A stretch of 64,000 nt of DNA from Persicaria tinctoria (lineage: Eukaryota; Streptophyta; Magnoliopsida; Caryophyllales; Polygonaceae), in assembly GCA_037127255.1 (NCBI GenBank), contig JBANSL010000013.1:78549688-78613687 (forward strand), written 5' to 3'. A program made the position numbers and the translations under genes. The notes beneath the pieces are model-generated. The model did no database searches and was not told the origin of the DNA. It saw only the letters and a program-made list of their open reading frames with translations. Shown here piece after piece: positions 1-12,028 of this stretch (positions are counted from its first letter, which is position 1; every line of letters begins with the position of its first letter).

Positions 1-926
1 ATGATTAGAGTATTAGACAGACATGCTTAATTTATTTCCCTTGCATAGGAAACTGAATTTTTTAGCTAAAGACACCCGCCAATGGCTATGGAAGAATATT
101 CATACCTAATGAGCTAAGAAGATATATGATCAGCTGCGGAGTGATAAAATTGATAAATACAAATTACAACTACAACAAGAACGGATGAATGATGCAATCA
201 GTAAGCTAGTGAATAGCATCTGAACATAAATGAGGAGCAAACATGCCCTGGGATTGTAAATACCTTTAAGAAGAGCGATAGAAGCTGGTGTGATCGCACT
301 AGCCCTCGGGCCAGGTGGCTCATTATCTTTCAAACTTACCCCATTGCGCAACAGGGCTTCCATCAATTATTGCAACATTAAGGTTTTCAGTTAGAGGATT
401 GCTAGCTAAAATGCAACCACAACAACATTGCTTGAGACCGATACCACAGTGGCATAAAGAAGCTAGCATCGCCATTAATTGTACACAAAGCTTCAGTGAA
501 GATCACAATCACCTAGAGAACAAGCGAGAGCCATGCCAACCATTCCACCTCCAACAATAGCAACATCATATTGTTGTAGATCATCAATCGAGGCAGTTTT
601 TCTAGTATAATCCTGAATTGGCATTTCCAGAGACATTTAGGGCAATCAAACAAGGTATTTCTTCATCAAGTAAAACTAAACCGTTTTGATTCAACGCTCC
701 CACCATTTTTTTCGATTTCAAAAACATAGAACCCCGCATTGTTCCAAAACAACTAAATAGCGAGCAATTACACATGGAAATCAGAAACTCCTCATTGAAT
801 TGAAAAACTCACAGAAGTAGGCGTAGGGTAACTCCCACTCGCCGAAGAAAAACAACGAATAGAACTCGTTAGGGCTTCTTGCCGAAAGAGATACGAACGG
901 AGCTTGGTCGCAGCTAGCCTGTACTT
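1..926 (-). pseudogene. COQ6: COQ6 unit 1, exons 3-1, decayed
   Basis: This is the 5' part of a ubiquinone-biosynthesis monooxygenase gene, recognised by alignment to the intact copy at 13634-17885. Exon 3 is 264-405, exon 2 is 513-612 and exon 1 ends at 926; exon 4 would lie off the left edge. Exon 2 still encodes the FAD-binding Rossmann motif VGGGMVG. Two lesions show it is dead: exon 3 is 142 nt instead of 144 (two bases lost near 335, a frameshift), and the presequence start codon reads AAG at 926-924 instead of ATG. Splice sites around exon 2 remain canonical. It sits in the same orientation as the other units and is followed by about 1 kb of shared 5' flank. Confidence 0.85.
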
Positions 927-2010
927 GTTAAGCTACGAAGAAACAGCAATTATTGATTGAACACTGAGATCAGCTATGAAAATAGCGAAGGCGGATTCAA
1001 TATTGGGGTTTATCAAACAATCTAATTCACGAACTGTTGCTCTCAATCTTCAAACGTTTTCGAAAATTATACAAAATAACCATTGAATTATAAATTTTGC
1101 ATAAGACTACTGAATTTTGGTGTTTTGTTTTCAAAATACCGCAAAGCACACCTTATTTAACATATTTTGAACCGTGGCGCGATTTCCTATCCGGAAAGGT
1201 ATCATAATAGAGAATCCGACACCGGATGCTTGATATCACTACTACCGAGACCGCATTGATATTGATTTCGTGGATGTCAACATTGATATTGATTTCACAG
1301 ATGTCAACGTTGATATTGATTTCACATATGTCAACATTGATATTGATTACTAAAGAGAAATGATGGCATGATGCAACTTCAAGCAATGACAACAATCAAA
1401 ATTCAAAAGCAACGAAATCAATGACAACAATCAATGACAGCAACTCGAAAGCAATGACAACAATCAAAATTCGAAAGCAACAAAATCAGAAATTCAAAAG
1501 CAACGAAATCAGAAATTCGAAAGCAATGAAAGTCAACGAAACATCACTCAACAACAAGAAACAAAAATTGAGCAAAGCAAGAAGATGTCAGAATTTCAAA
1601 AGAACAAGTTCTTCTATATTTTAATTTAGAAGAACAAGTTTCATATAAGAATCTAGAATCAAGTTGCATCATTAATTCATTCTGCACATATGGAGAATCT
1701 GACATTTGTGCTAAATTCAAACTGTCCAAAGCAACAAGTTAATTCAAGCATTTCAAGAAGATGTCAACATTTCCAGAAGATGTCTACTAGATGTTTGCAA
1801 CACTAGCAAAATCATAAAAAAGAGAGATTAAGCATCAGAAAAAAAAAGAAGAAGAGAGATTAAGCTTCACAACTACAACAACTAGATGTTTAGTACTTGA
1901 AATAGTTCATATTTGGAATCGATCAGATGCAAAATTGCGGGGAATCGAACAGATGCAATGTTCTAATTATTAGATGTCAGCATCAAATATTCTAATTATT
2001 AGATGTCAAC
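927..2010. other. 5' flank of COQ6 unit 1, no gene
   Basis: This stretch is upstream sequence of COQ6, repeated with small changes at 3401-4100, 17886-18900 and 57084-58100. It holds a 27 bp minisatellite (1254-1348) and short A-rich direct repeats (about 1385-1540) based on units like gaaatcagaaattcgaaag. Short ORFs here only translate the repeats. The flank ends near 2010, where it joins intron 4 sequence of unit 2. Confidence 0.7.
1254..1348. repeat. 27 bp minisatellite upstream of COQ6
   Basis: A tandem 27 bp unit built around gatgtcaacattgatattg recurs about 3.5 times. The same array occurs in each COQ6 flank: 3731-3825, 18212-18306 and 57411-57477. The last is one unit shorter, so unit number differs between duplicates. 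Confidence 0.85.
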
Positions 2011-2290
2011 ATCAACAAGCCTTATAATGGCTTGGGGAAGCAAAAGTCTTTCATCGACTTTCTCATACCTAGATACAAATGATGCTAGTAGTATATTATA
2101 GCTATAATGTCAATATAAATGGATACAAATCATATTAGTAGTGAGCTAAAGTTATAATGCCAATATACATTGGTAGGCAATGTAAACATCAAGTTTTTCC
2201 ATAGTCAAATTATCAATGGTTTAACTCCAAGAAGCTCAATTCCAATTGTGAAACACATCAATAAACATGAAAAGGAGAAAAAAACACCAC

Positions 2291-3400
2291 CTGCATCTTA
2301 CTAAAGTATGTATGTCGATGTTGTTCAACAATTCTCTAGGCTCCAACATCTGCAAAATGAAGCCATTTGATGATTAAGAGTATGTTTATGTCATTTGAAC
2401 AAGAAGTAGAAAAGCTGTCTTGAATGGATTATGCTAAATTAAAGCCATGATGAGAGTATTAGACAGACATGCTTAATTTATTTCCCTTGCACAGGAAACT
2501 GAAATTTTTAGCTAAAGACACCTGCCAATGGCTATGGAAGAATAATCATACATAATTAGCTAAGAAGATATATGATCAACAACGTAGTGATAAAATTGCT
2601 ATATACAAATTACAACTATAACAAGAACGGATGAATGATGCAATCAGTAAGCTAGTGAATAGCATCTGAAGATAAATGAGGAGCAAACATGCCCTGGGAT
2701 TGTAAATACCCTTAAGAAGAGCGATAGAAGATGGTGTGATCGCACTAACCCTCGGGTCAGGGGGCTCATTATCTTTCCAACTTACCCCATTGGGCAAAGC
2801 AGGGCTTCCATCAATTATTGCAACATTAAGCTTTTCAGTTAGAGGATTGCTAGCTACAATGCAACCACAACAACATTAAGCTTTTCAGTTAGAGGATTGC
2901 TAACTTACCCCATTGGGCAAAGCAGGGCATAATGAAGCTAGCATCGCCACTAATTGTACACAAAGCTTTAGTGAACATCACAATCACCTAGAGAACAAGC
3001 GAGAGCCATGCAAACCATTCCACCTCTAACAATAGCAACATCATATTGTTGTGGATCATCAATCGAGGCAGTTTTTCCAGCATAATCCTGAATTGGCATT
3101 TCCAGAGACATTTAGGGCAATCAAACAAGGTATTTCTTCATCAAGTAAAACTAAACCGTTTTGATCCAACGCTCCCACCATTTTTTCGATTTAAAAAACA
3201 TAGAACCCCGCATTGATCCAAAACAACTAAATAGCGAGCAATTACACATGGAAATCGCAAACTCCCCATTGAATTGAAAAACTCACAGAAGTAGGCGTAG
3301 GGCAACTCCCACGCGCCAAAGAAAAACACCGAATAGAACTCGTTTGGGCTTCTTGCCGAAAGAGATTCGAACGGAGCTTGGTCGCAGCTAGCCTGTACAT
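2291..3400 (-). pseudogene. COQ6: COQ6 unit 2, exons 4-1 only, decayed
   Basis: A second partial COQ6 copy. Exon 4 is 2291-2349, exon 3 is 2710-2853, exon 2 is 2988-3087 and exon 1 is 3287-3400, all the same length as in the intact gene, and the presequence ATG is present at 3400-3398. Exons 5-9 are missing: intron 4 sequence is joined near 2010 directly to the 5' flank of unit 1. Exon 4 has a nonsense change (Trp to TAG, bases 2336-2338) and the Rossmann motif in exon 2 is altered from VGGGMVG to VRGGMVC. Intron 2 contains a duplicated scrap of exon 3 (about 2870-2930). I infer a non-functional partial duplicate. Confidence 0.88.
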
Positions 3401-4100
3401 GTTAAGCTGGGAAGAAACAACAATTGTTGATTGAACACTGAAATTAATCAGCTATGAAAATAGCGAAGGGGGATTCAATATGGGGTTTATCAAACAACCT
3501 AATTCACGAACTGTTGCTCTCAATCTTCAAACGTTTTAGAAAATTATACAAAATAACTATTAAATTATAAATTTTGCATAAGACTGCTGAATTTTGGTGT
3601 TTTGTTTTCAAAATACAGCAAAGCACACCTTATTTAACATATTTTGAACCGTGACGCGATTCTCTATCCGGAAAGGTATCATAATAGAGAATCCGACACC
3701 GGATGCTTGATATCACTTCTACCGAGACCGCATTGATATTGATTTCACAGATGTCAACATTGATATTGATTTCACAGATGTCAACATTGATGTTGATTTC
3801 ACAGATGTCAACATTCATATTGATTACTAAAGAGAAATGATGGCATGATGCAACTTCAAGCAATGACAACAATCAAAATTCAAAAGCAACCAAATCAGTG
3901 ACAACAATCAATGACAACAACTCGAAAGCAATGACAACAATCAAAATTCGAAAGCAAAAAATCAGAAATTCAAAAGCAACGAAATCAGAAATTCGAAAGC
4001 AATGACAGCCAACGAAACATCACTCGACAACAGGAAACAAAAATCGAGCAAAGCAAGAAAATATCAGCATTTCAGAAGCACAAGTTCTTCTATAATTTTT
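3401..4100. other. 5' flank of COQ6 unit 2
   Basis: Upstream sequence shared with the other COQ6 units, including the minisatellite at 3731-3825. Similarity to the other copies stops near 4097, which marks the end of this duplicated unit. No convincing gene. Confidence 0.65.
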
Positions 4101-4944
4101 GGAGAAGATATAATTATTGTAGCTAGTCTTTTGTGTGATAAACATGGTTGGTTCGTTAAATTAGATTTAATTAAGTTGTGCAAGAACAATAATTCCCGGC
4201 AACTCGATCAAGCAAGAAAGAAAATATTGCTCTACTCATATCTAACTTGACTTAACCTTAATTAAAATAAAATTACGATTAAAAATAAATTTAAGAAATC
4301 TAGTTTTAAAAATTGTAGGATTATAGTCAAACACACCTGATACTTAATTAATAAATAAAATTACGATTTTTTTAATTTCCTATATATATATATATATATA
4401 TATAAGAACATAGGTTAATTAAGAAATCTAGTTTTAAAAGTATTTAATAATTAAAATGGATAAACCTAGGAAGTATCTTTAAAAAGACTAAACATGCTTG
4501 TTATTTGAGCTGAACGAGTCAAGTATTGCTTATTCATATTTAGTTCATTTAGGATATGACCGAGCTCGAGCCGAGCTTAAATTTTGACTCGAGCTTAAAA
4601 ATGTGCTCATACTCAGCTTATTTTAAGAAATAAACGAGCTCGAGCCGAGTTTTTTTCGAGCTTTAAGCCGTTCTACTTGCTCATTATACAATAACTTAAA
4701 GGAAATTTTAGAAATTCCATAAAACTTGAGCTATTTGAGCTTAATTCGAACGAGTCGAGCTTTGGACCGAGCTTCAAAATATGTTCATACTCGGCTCGTT
4801 TAGAAAATGAGCGAGCTCAAGCCGACTTTTTATCGAGCGAGTACGAGGTGAATCCGAGCTACTCGTGCATGTTCACATAATACCCCTAAGACCAAATTAA
4901 TAACTAAGATTAATTTGGAGGAAAAAATTCAAATAATATATATA
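4101..4944. other. AT-rich spacer with (TA)n and GAGCTCGAGCC repeats
   Basis: No gene is visible. A (TA)n tract lies at about 4381-4405. From about 4500 to 4880 the sequence is dense in variants of gagctcgagccgagc, on both strands, a texture common in plant repetitive elements. A short segment around ttaagaaatctagttttaaa occurs twice (about 4290 and 4418). Confidence 0.6.
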
Positions 4945-6235
4945 TATTTTTTTTTGAAACAGAAAAAATTTGGCTATAGAACTAAGTTCTATCCGCCAAG
5001 AGCATCCTTGCGGATGAAATTATGCAACAGAGAGTCGTCAGGTGGGAGAGTCCCTTGGAAAGCGAAATTGATATGAGCTAATCTATCAGCTGCCATGTTT
5101 GCTTCCCTATAGACGTGACGAATCTCAACAGAACTGAGGAAGCCCAGCAAGACTAGACTGTCAGAGACAATCATTTCACAGTCTCCAGTAGGCTTCCCCA
5201 AACCTTTCATACATTTGATGATGGTGATATTGTCTCCTTCTATTATCAGTTTAGTTATATTCAGATCTTTTGCAGCTAGAAGACCTTTCCAAAGTCCAAG
5301 ACTTTCACACCCGCAAACTGAGGGGAAAGGAGAGGGACCAGAACCCCCACAGATAGGTCTTCCCCGATAGTCCCGAATGATGAACCCATAAGAGCCATTA
5401 CTATCTGATAATAGGGCTCCATCAAAGTTCAGTTTGTAAATATCCAAGGGCGGAGCTTCCCATTTGGTTCTCCTTCTTTTGCAGTTCGCTCTTGGTCTTT
5501 CCTTTTGCTTGTTTATGTTTGGATATGTTGTGTCTTTTTCAATTTTGGTTGTATTCCAGATGAATTTTTGGTCCGTAATGAAGGACGCTATTCGTCTGAC
5601 ATCAGGCGTGATGTGATCAGATAATGCTTTGTTTCTGTAGTACCAAATTCCCCACCAATCAAAGGCAAGATTAATGAAGTCTTTGGTTCCAATTTTTCCC
5701 TTTATATCTATTATTATGTCATTTATCGCTTTATCCTCTTCAAAGCAATCACAGATCTTTATGAATATATTCGGGTCTTTTGATAGTAATGTGTCCTTTG
5801 TTATATTACATCCCCAGAGAAGGTGGTAAAGGTCTTCATGACAGGAGTCACAGTTCGGGCAGTTTGTTGGAATTCCTAGTCTGCGGGATGCTAGCCTGAC
5901 CGATGTGGGTATCCCATTTCTGAGGATCTTCCATGTGAAGGATTTTATTTTGGGTGGCATGTCAAGTTCCCAAACCCATATGATATCCATAGATTTATGT
6001 GCTTTTAGATTATGGATCATATCAATAGCAGATTTGGTTGAAAACCATCCATTTTTACTCCATTTTCAATACAGTCTGTCAATGTGTATATTTTGCGGTA
6101 TTGGTGCCGTTGATATTGTATCTATAACTTCTCGTGGTAGTATATTTTGGAGTGTGTTTAATTTTCCTTGGTCCCATATTTTGTTTCTTTGTATATAGTG
6201 GTTTACTTTGGTTTCAAATAATATTTCTTAATTTA
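4945..6235 (-). pseudogene. LINE (L1-type) 3' fragment: zf-RVT and RNase H
   Basis: The minus strand carries a 343-residue open frame (6020-4989), the C-terminal part of a plant non-LTR retrotransposon polyprotein. It contains a zf-RVT-like segment (MPPKIKSFTWK, then CPNC and an H-x(3)-C-like region) and an RNase H-like domain (LNFDGALLSDSNGSYGFIIR, IIEGDN, REANMAADRLA). Upstream of the frame, to about 6235, homology continues but is interrupted by a stop (Trp to TGA in a D-R-L-Y-x-K-W context). Endonuclease and reverse transcriptase are absent, so the copy is 5'-truncated, as LINEs usually are. A T-rich tract at about 4945-4960 reads as the poly(A) tail on the minus strand. Confidence 0.85.
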
Positions 6236-6410
6236 TGACCTTAAAACTATTCCAACCGTACCACACAATCAAGTGTAAATTGAAAATAGTACGGAGTATA
6301 TAATAATATTTTGAAAGATTTTAGGATTATGGGTGAATCAAATTTTAAATCAATGGGAAGTTTAGCAATGAATACAGATCGATGGCACAAAATGTATAAA
6401 TTAAATTAAT
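6236..6410. other. AT-rich sequence, nothing recognised
   Basis: Short AT-rich gap between the LINE fragment and the copia element. The left boundary of the copia LTR could not be fixed, so part of this stretch may belong to it. Confidence 0.4.
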
Positions 6411-6562
6411 TGCTACATACTAATAGATTACATAGGTCTTAATATTGTATAGTGGGCTAAAAACCCATTAAGGCCCAATACCTTTGTAACCTATATATAT
6501 ATGTTATATCAATGAATGGAAACCCTAAGGGAGGACATTACAATCAATCTCATGATCTCACA

Positions 6563-6574
6563 TGGTATCACAAC
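6563..6574 (+). promoter_or_regulatory. copia primer-binding site (tRNA-Met type)
   Basis: The string tggtatcacaac directly follows the LTR terminal ca and resembles the usual plant copia initiator-Met primer site tggtatcagagc, with two or three changes. Confidence 0.6.
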
Positions 6575-6809
6575 CTAAGATCCAAAGACCCTAAATTTCT
6601 TTTTCTCTAACCCTAGCCTTTTCTCTCTCTTCGCCACCACCTCCTTCTCTCTCCTCGCCGCCGCCCTCCCGCCGTCGGCCTCCCCTCTTTCTCCCTCCTC
6701 GCCGCCACCTCCTTCTCTCTCCTCGCCGCCGCCCTCCCGCCGTCGGTCTCCCCGTCCCCTTGTCGCCGCCGCACCATCCCTCCCCTCTTTCTCTATCCTT
6801 CCCGCCACC

Positions 6810-7637
6810 ATGTCTGTCGAAACCACCGCCACAAAATCACCCTTTCATTCCGCCCTAACCATATCCAATATCAAAAATTGCATCCCTATCATTCTTGATC
6901 ATGAATCCAGTACCTACACCATGTGGTCGCACCTGTTCACGACCCATGTTAAGGCTCATAAAGTCCTCCACCACATTGACTCCTCCGCCAAACGCCCTGA
7001 AAGCGAAGACGATGATCTCTTCGCTCAACTTGACACCATTGTCCTCCAATGGATCTTCAACACCATCTCAAAAGATCTATTGACCACCATCCTCGACCCC
7101 AAAGACTCCGCCTTGAATGCTTGGAAGAAACTTCAGGATATCTTTCAAGACAACAAGTCCACCCGTGCTGTCTATCTTGAGCACGAATTCTCAAGTTGCA
7201 AACTTTCTTCTTTCCCGTCGATCTCTGCCTACTGTCAGGACATCAAGACCTTGGCTGATCAGCTCGACGCCGTTGACTCCAAACCCAGCGCCACACGCCT
7301 CGTCCTCCAGGTACTCTCGGGCCTCCCTTCTGAATACAATGCTGCTGCTACCCATATACAGCAGACGGAACCTCTCCCCACGTTCGAAAAGACCCGGTCC
7401 CAACTGATCCTGGAGGAGATTCGCCTTCACCGTCAGACAACCGACGCCGCCAAAGACAAGACGGCGTTGGTCTCATCTAGTGACATCATCGAGCAACTTG
7501 CCCTACAGCCTGGCCGCAGCAACGATCAGCAGGGACCAAGGGGCGGCGGCCGCAGCAATGGCCGCCCGCAGCACTGCGATCCCCGCCACCCCTCTTGGTA
7601 CCCCAACCCTGGCTACCCTCCTTGGATGCCCTATGGC
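6810..7637 (+). pseudogene. gag: copia gag, first part
   Basis: An open frame of 276 codons from the ATG at 6810, resembling the UBN2-type copia Gag (capsid) of plants, with a Gln/Gly/Arg-rich tail. It binds and packages element RNA in related elements. The frame is broken by the solo LTR after codon 276, at the 5 bp duplication atggc. The frame phase on the far side (10214) matches exactly, so the LTR insertion was the event that broke it. No CCHC zinc knuckle is visible in the retained part. Confidence 0.85.
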
Positions 7638-10208
7638 TGTAAAGGCTCGGATTTTTAAAATATTAATTTTCGGAAAAAGAAAATCAAAATGAATTTAAAA
7701 TAAATTCCGACCCAAATTTTCCGATTTAAAAATCAATTCCGTCTTTTATTTCGGTTTTGAACGATCAATCAGCGGAAATTTAAATCCCCGACCCGAGCTC
7801 TCAATTCCGTCATATTCCGAATCCTTATCCTAATCCAACTCATCACCTCCTAATTATAGTAAAATCTTATCCTCACCCCCCCTCCCTCTCTTTTTGCTTT
7901 CTCTTATCCTAATCCAACTCATCACCTCCTAATTATAGTAAAATCTTATCCTCTCCTTTCCTTCCCCCACTCTTTGACCCCCTTATTTTGGCAAACAAAC
8001 AATACCTCACTCTTCACAAAAAAATGGACCTTTTATGTGCAATTTGACCTTTGGAAAAATCAGATTTGTGTTGATTCTTCCTCTTCTCTCTCCTTCTCTC
8101 TCTCGACATTTCACAAGCCAAAACTGGTTCTTGAGCTTCCTCACGCCATTTCCACCACCGCCGCACCTCACCACCGCCACACCTCACCACCGCCACCTCC
8201 ACCACTGCCGCACCACCTCCTCCCCGGAGCGCCGCCGTCGCCACCAGCAGCAGCCGGAGCCACCACCGCCGCCGAGCAGCACCTCTTCCCTTCTCCTTCC
8301 TCCCTGTTTTCTCCGAGAACCCCGGTAAGGCTCGTTTCCCTTTCCATTCGACTTCGAGCTGTGAAAAGCACCACCTTTAACCCCCCGTTCTTCCGTCCTA
8401 GGCCGAGCTAGCGCGGATCGAGACTCCGGCGAGTCCATCGAGATCCCGACGAACTCCGACGAAGCTTCGAAGCCCTCTCGGTGAGCTCTCTTCCTTCCTC
8501 CTCGTTCCTTCCTTCCTCCCTGTGTGCGTGGGCCCCCCTTCCTCTTTTAAACCTCCAGCTCGTTGAATTGAAAGAAACAAATGGGAAGCTTCTTTGGGAC
8601 TAACTTTTGAAGGGCCCGGTTTGGTTTAATTAAAACAAGGGGGCCGGGTTGGACTTTTATAAAATAAGTGGGTGGTTTTTGGTAATTTTAATAAAGTGAG
8701 GTTGGTTTGGTAAATTAAAAATGAATGTTTTGATTTAATGAATATTGTTGGGATTTTATAAATATTTTATAAAGATGTTAAAATAAAAGATGTTAGAAGT
8801 AGTATGTAATATTATTAGGGTTAAAATATAAGATGTTGTTTGAGATTTAATATGTGATATTGTGGTGATTTATTATTGTGGTTAAATGTTAGATGATTAT
8901 GATGAAGATGTGCAATTATATGCTAAGTAAGATTTTGAAATGATGGCATGCAAATTGGTTAAGTATGAAATGGGGATTATCCTAAGTTGGTGAATTGGAG
9001 AATTATATTGAGTATGCTTGTGAGATGTTGAGATGATAGATTACGAGATAAAGTTGATATTATGGAAATGATGATGTGACGGTTGTTATGTTAAGTTGTG
9101 AAGTTATATGTGTGATAATTCTATGCTTTGTGTGCCTTAGAGATAGACTCATACATGTACTTATACTTGTTAGGTGATCATTTGTGACGTGTTGGATTCA
9201 TATTGCCTGGTTGATTGCCTTTCGCTGTTCTGCGATACCAGGTAAGTCTCTTCGGAGCTTACTCAGATTGAATAGAGTGATTCCCTGCTATAGGTGCATG
9301 ATATACTAGGTGTTGCATTCATGATCAGCATGCCATGTAGTACCATGCTAGGCTGCATCTACGTTGAGCATCCTGTTTCTTTATGCGTATGTAAACAGAA
9401 CGGCCGTTATCTGTGAAGTAACTAGAGTCATTGCTAGGGTCATAGGGTAGCCCAGCTTCATCGGGTACCCTGAGTCAATCGAGTCATGCACTTCCTTTTA
9501 TTATATGCCTGCGGGCTTTATTGTGGAGCGGGTTAGGCATGCGTGCCGCCCAATTATGAATGAATGCATTCACGAGCTGGCCAGTCTCCACCTATCGGAA
9601 GGGGTGGAGGTAGGAGAGGGATATACCACTTGGTATTCTATGCTAAGGCCTTATTATTATTATGCACTTGATCTTAGGAGCATGTTAGTGTGTTACTATT
9701 CCGCCATGCATCTAGAAGCATCTTTATTAGGAATAGCGTATATGTGTGCTTATGGTTGGGATGCAGAGAAGTGGGCATCGATCTGATCCCGCCCCATATC
9801 AATTTTTTTAGGTATTATCTATGTTCATCCTATCGGTGCTGTTTGCCTACTTGCGCGGGTCATTTTGTCGGCGGAGAGTGAGCGTTGGAGTATAGACTTC
9901 ACTAGACTCTGATTATATTTTGGATTTATACTTGACTCCGTTTTGACCCGGCTCTGCCGTGGCACCCTCTTGTATTACGCTTATTTCCGCTAGTTGCACT
10001 ATTTCCGATTTCCACGCTTAGATTTACGACAGGTATAGGGGACTTCCCCGGGGATTCCAACGATCCCTTCGATTTTGGGTATGAAATCCCCCTTTGAAAA
10101 CGTTAAAGTAAGTTTGAAACCTTCAACCTGTACTCGGGGCGCAAGGTCCTTACGAGGGGTTTTATCCCTCGAAACGTAACCTGGGAATCATAATCCCGGG
10201 CCGTTACA
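7638..10208 (+). mobile_element. solo LTR of a gypsy-type element inside copia gag
   Basis: A 2571 bp segment begins TGTAAAGG and ends CGTTACA (TG...CA) and is flanked by an exact 5 bp direct repeat atggc (7633-7637 and 10209-10213). No internal retrotransposon domains occur, so it is a solo LTR left after recombination between the two LTRs of a larger element. The size and the GC-rich middle resemble LTRs of plant Ty3/gypsy chromoviruses, but the family is an inference. An internal direct duplication of about 50 bp starts near 7823 and 7905. ORFs inside it (for example 9505-9786) show no known domain. Confidence 0.88.
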
Positions 10209-10213
10209 ATGGC

Positions 10214-12028
10214 TACCCCGGTGCGTCGTTTCGTGGACCTGCCCCATATCCCAACCGCCAGCAGGGCTTGTTGGGCCCTGCACCCCGCCCGTCGTCTGAT
10301 CAGGCATACCCGACTGATGTACACAACGCCTTCTCTTCCATGCAGCTGACACCTCCTAACGCCGCTTGGTACATGGACACTGGCGCTACCTCTCATATGA
10401 CGAACTCCTCAGGTACTCTCTCATCTCTTTCTTTTAAGGGTCCTGCTCATTCTATTATCGTCGGCAACGGTGGTCGCCTTGCTACTTCGGGCATTGGCCA
10501 CACCACACTACCAACCCCTACCAACCCTTTGCACCTCAACAATGTCCTTGTTGCCCCCAAACTTGTCAAAAACCTTATCTCTGTCCATCGGTTCACCACT
10601 GACAATAATGTTTCTCTTGTGTTTGATCCGTTTGGTTTCTCTGTGAAGGATCTTACTACGGGGGTTACTCGCCTGAGATGTAATAGCACCGGGGAGCTCT
10701 ATCCTGTGTCGTCGCCCTCACCATCCAACCCGTCAAGTCCAGTCGCCCTCTCGGCATCATCATCCAGCCTTTGGCATGCTCGTCTTGGTCATCCCAGTCC
10801 TGCAGTTTTAGATTTACTTCGTTCTAAGAGTCTTGTCCAATGTAATAAAGAGCATCGCTCTAGTTTATGTTCGTCTTGTCAGTTAGGCAAGCATGTCAGA
10901 CTTCCTTTTCAGCGATCTTTAAACACTACATTCGCACCTTTTGATATTATTCATAGTGATATTTGGACATCTCCTGTGCCTAGCAAGGAGGGTCATAAGT
11001 ATTACCTTTTGTTTCTGGATGATTATACACACTTCTTATGGGTTTTCCTTTTGCACTTTAAATCTCAAGTGTTCCCTATCTTTGTCAAATTCCACGCTTA
11101 CATCAAAACACAATTTCACGCCTCTGTCAAGTGTTTCCAATGCGACAATGGCCGCGAATTTGACAACAAAGATTTTCACACTTTCTTTAATACCAATGGG
11201 ATCTCCTATCGCTTGTCCTTCCCCTACACCTCTCAACAAAATGGCAAAGCCGAACGAATCATCCGAACCATTACCAATATGATGCGCACCCTTCTTTTCC
11301 ACGCATCCATTCCCCTCCTTTATTGGTCGTATGCCTTGGCTACCACATGCTACCTCCTCAACATACTCCCTTCCACCACCCTCAACCATCGCTCACCGTT
11401 TCAGGCACTGTATTGCACTATGCCTATATATGATCACCTTCGTACCTTTGGTTGCTTATGCTTTCCTAACCAGTCATCCACTGCCCCCCACAAGCTTCAC
11501 CCACGTTCCACCCCTTGTGTCTTTCTTTACTACCCGTCTGATCATCGCGGTTATATTTGCCTCGATATCAAGACTCACAGGATCATTCTCTCTCGTCATG
11601 TCACCTTTGATGAGTCGCGATTTCCCTTCGCATCTCCCACACCCCCTGTGTCGTCGACAGAGTCTGATTCACCATTCCCTCACTTCATTCTTCCCCAGAG
11701 CTCTCCCAGTGCTCCTGCGTCTCCCCCTCCCCCACCTCCCTCGCCACCCCCCACCACAAGACCACACACCCGCAGCGTCTCCGGAGTCTTCCGACCCCGT
11801 CAGATCGTCTCCATGACCACCGCCCATCACCCCGCTATCCACCGTCCATCACATCGCCAAACACCCCCGTCTCCCCTACGTGCGGCGCCCGCCGCAGTCC
11901 TTGTGGCGCCCGCCGAAACCCCAAATGCGGCACCCGCCGCATGTTTACCCTCCCTGGCGGCGCCCGCCGCACACCCTGCGGCGCCCGCCGCAACCCACTT
12001 TGCTGCACCCGCCGCTTCGTACCCCCCC
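10214..12028 (+). pseudogene. pol: copia protease and integrase
   Basis: An open frame continuing gag. Visible in order: aspartic protease motif (MDTGATSHM, about 10373), the GAG-pre-integrase HHCC zinc region (LWHARLGHPS through CSSCQLGKH, about 10771-10890), and the integrase catalytic core (HSDIW, CDNGREFD, and the Glu in QNGKAERI, about 10950-11260). The C-terminal linker is Pro/Ala rich, with repeats AAPAA. The true frame leaves this ORF at a run of seven C (12022-12028), after which reverse transcriptase lies in another frame. I read this as a homopolymer frameshift. Confidence 0.85.

Noticed and set aside
1153..1395. Minus-strand ORFs over the 27 bp minisatellite (also 3630-3872, 18111-18353, 57309-57524)
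   Set aside because: 27 is divisible by 3, so the repeat itself keeps a frame open (ININVDICE repeats). No other support for coding.
7974..8438. Overlapping Pro/Arg-rich ORFs on both strands in the solo LTR
   Set aside because: Low-complexity C/T-rich sequence opens all frames; no domain.
9505..9786. 93-codon ORF inside the solo LTR
   Set aside because: It lies within a defined LTR, has no known domain and no sign of being a gene; treated as chance.
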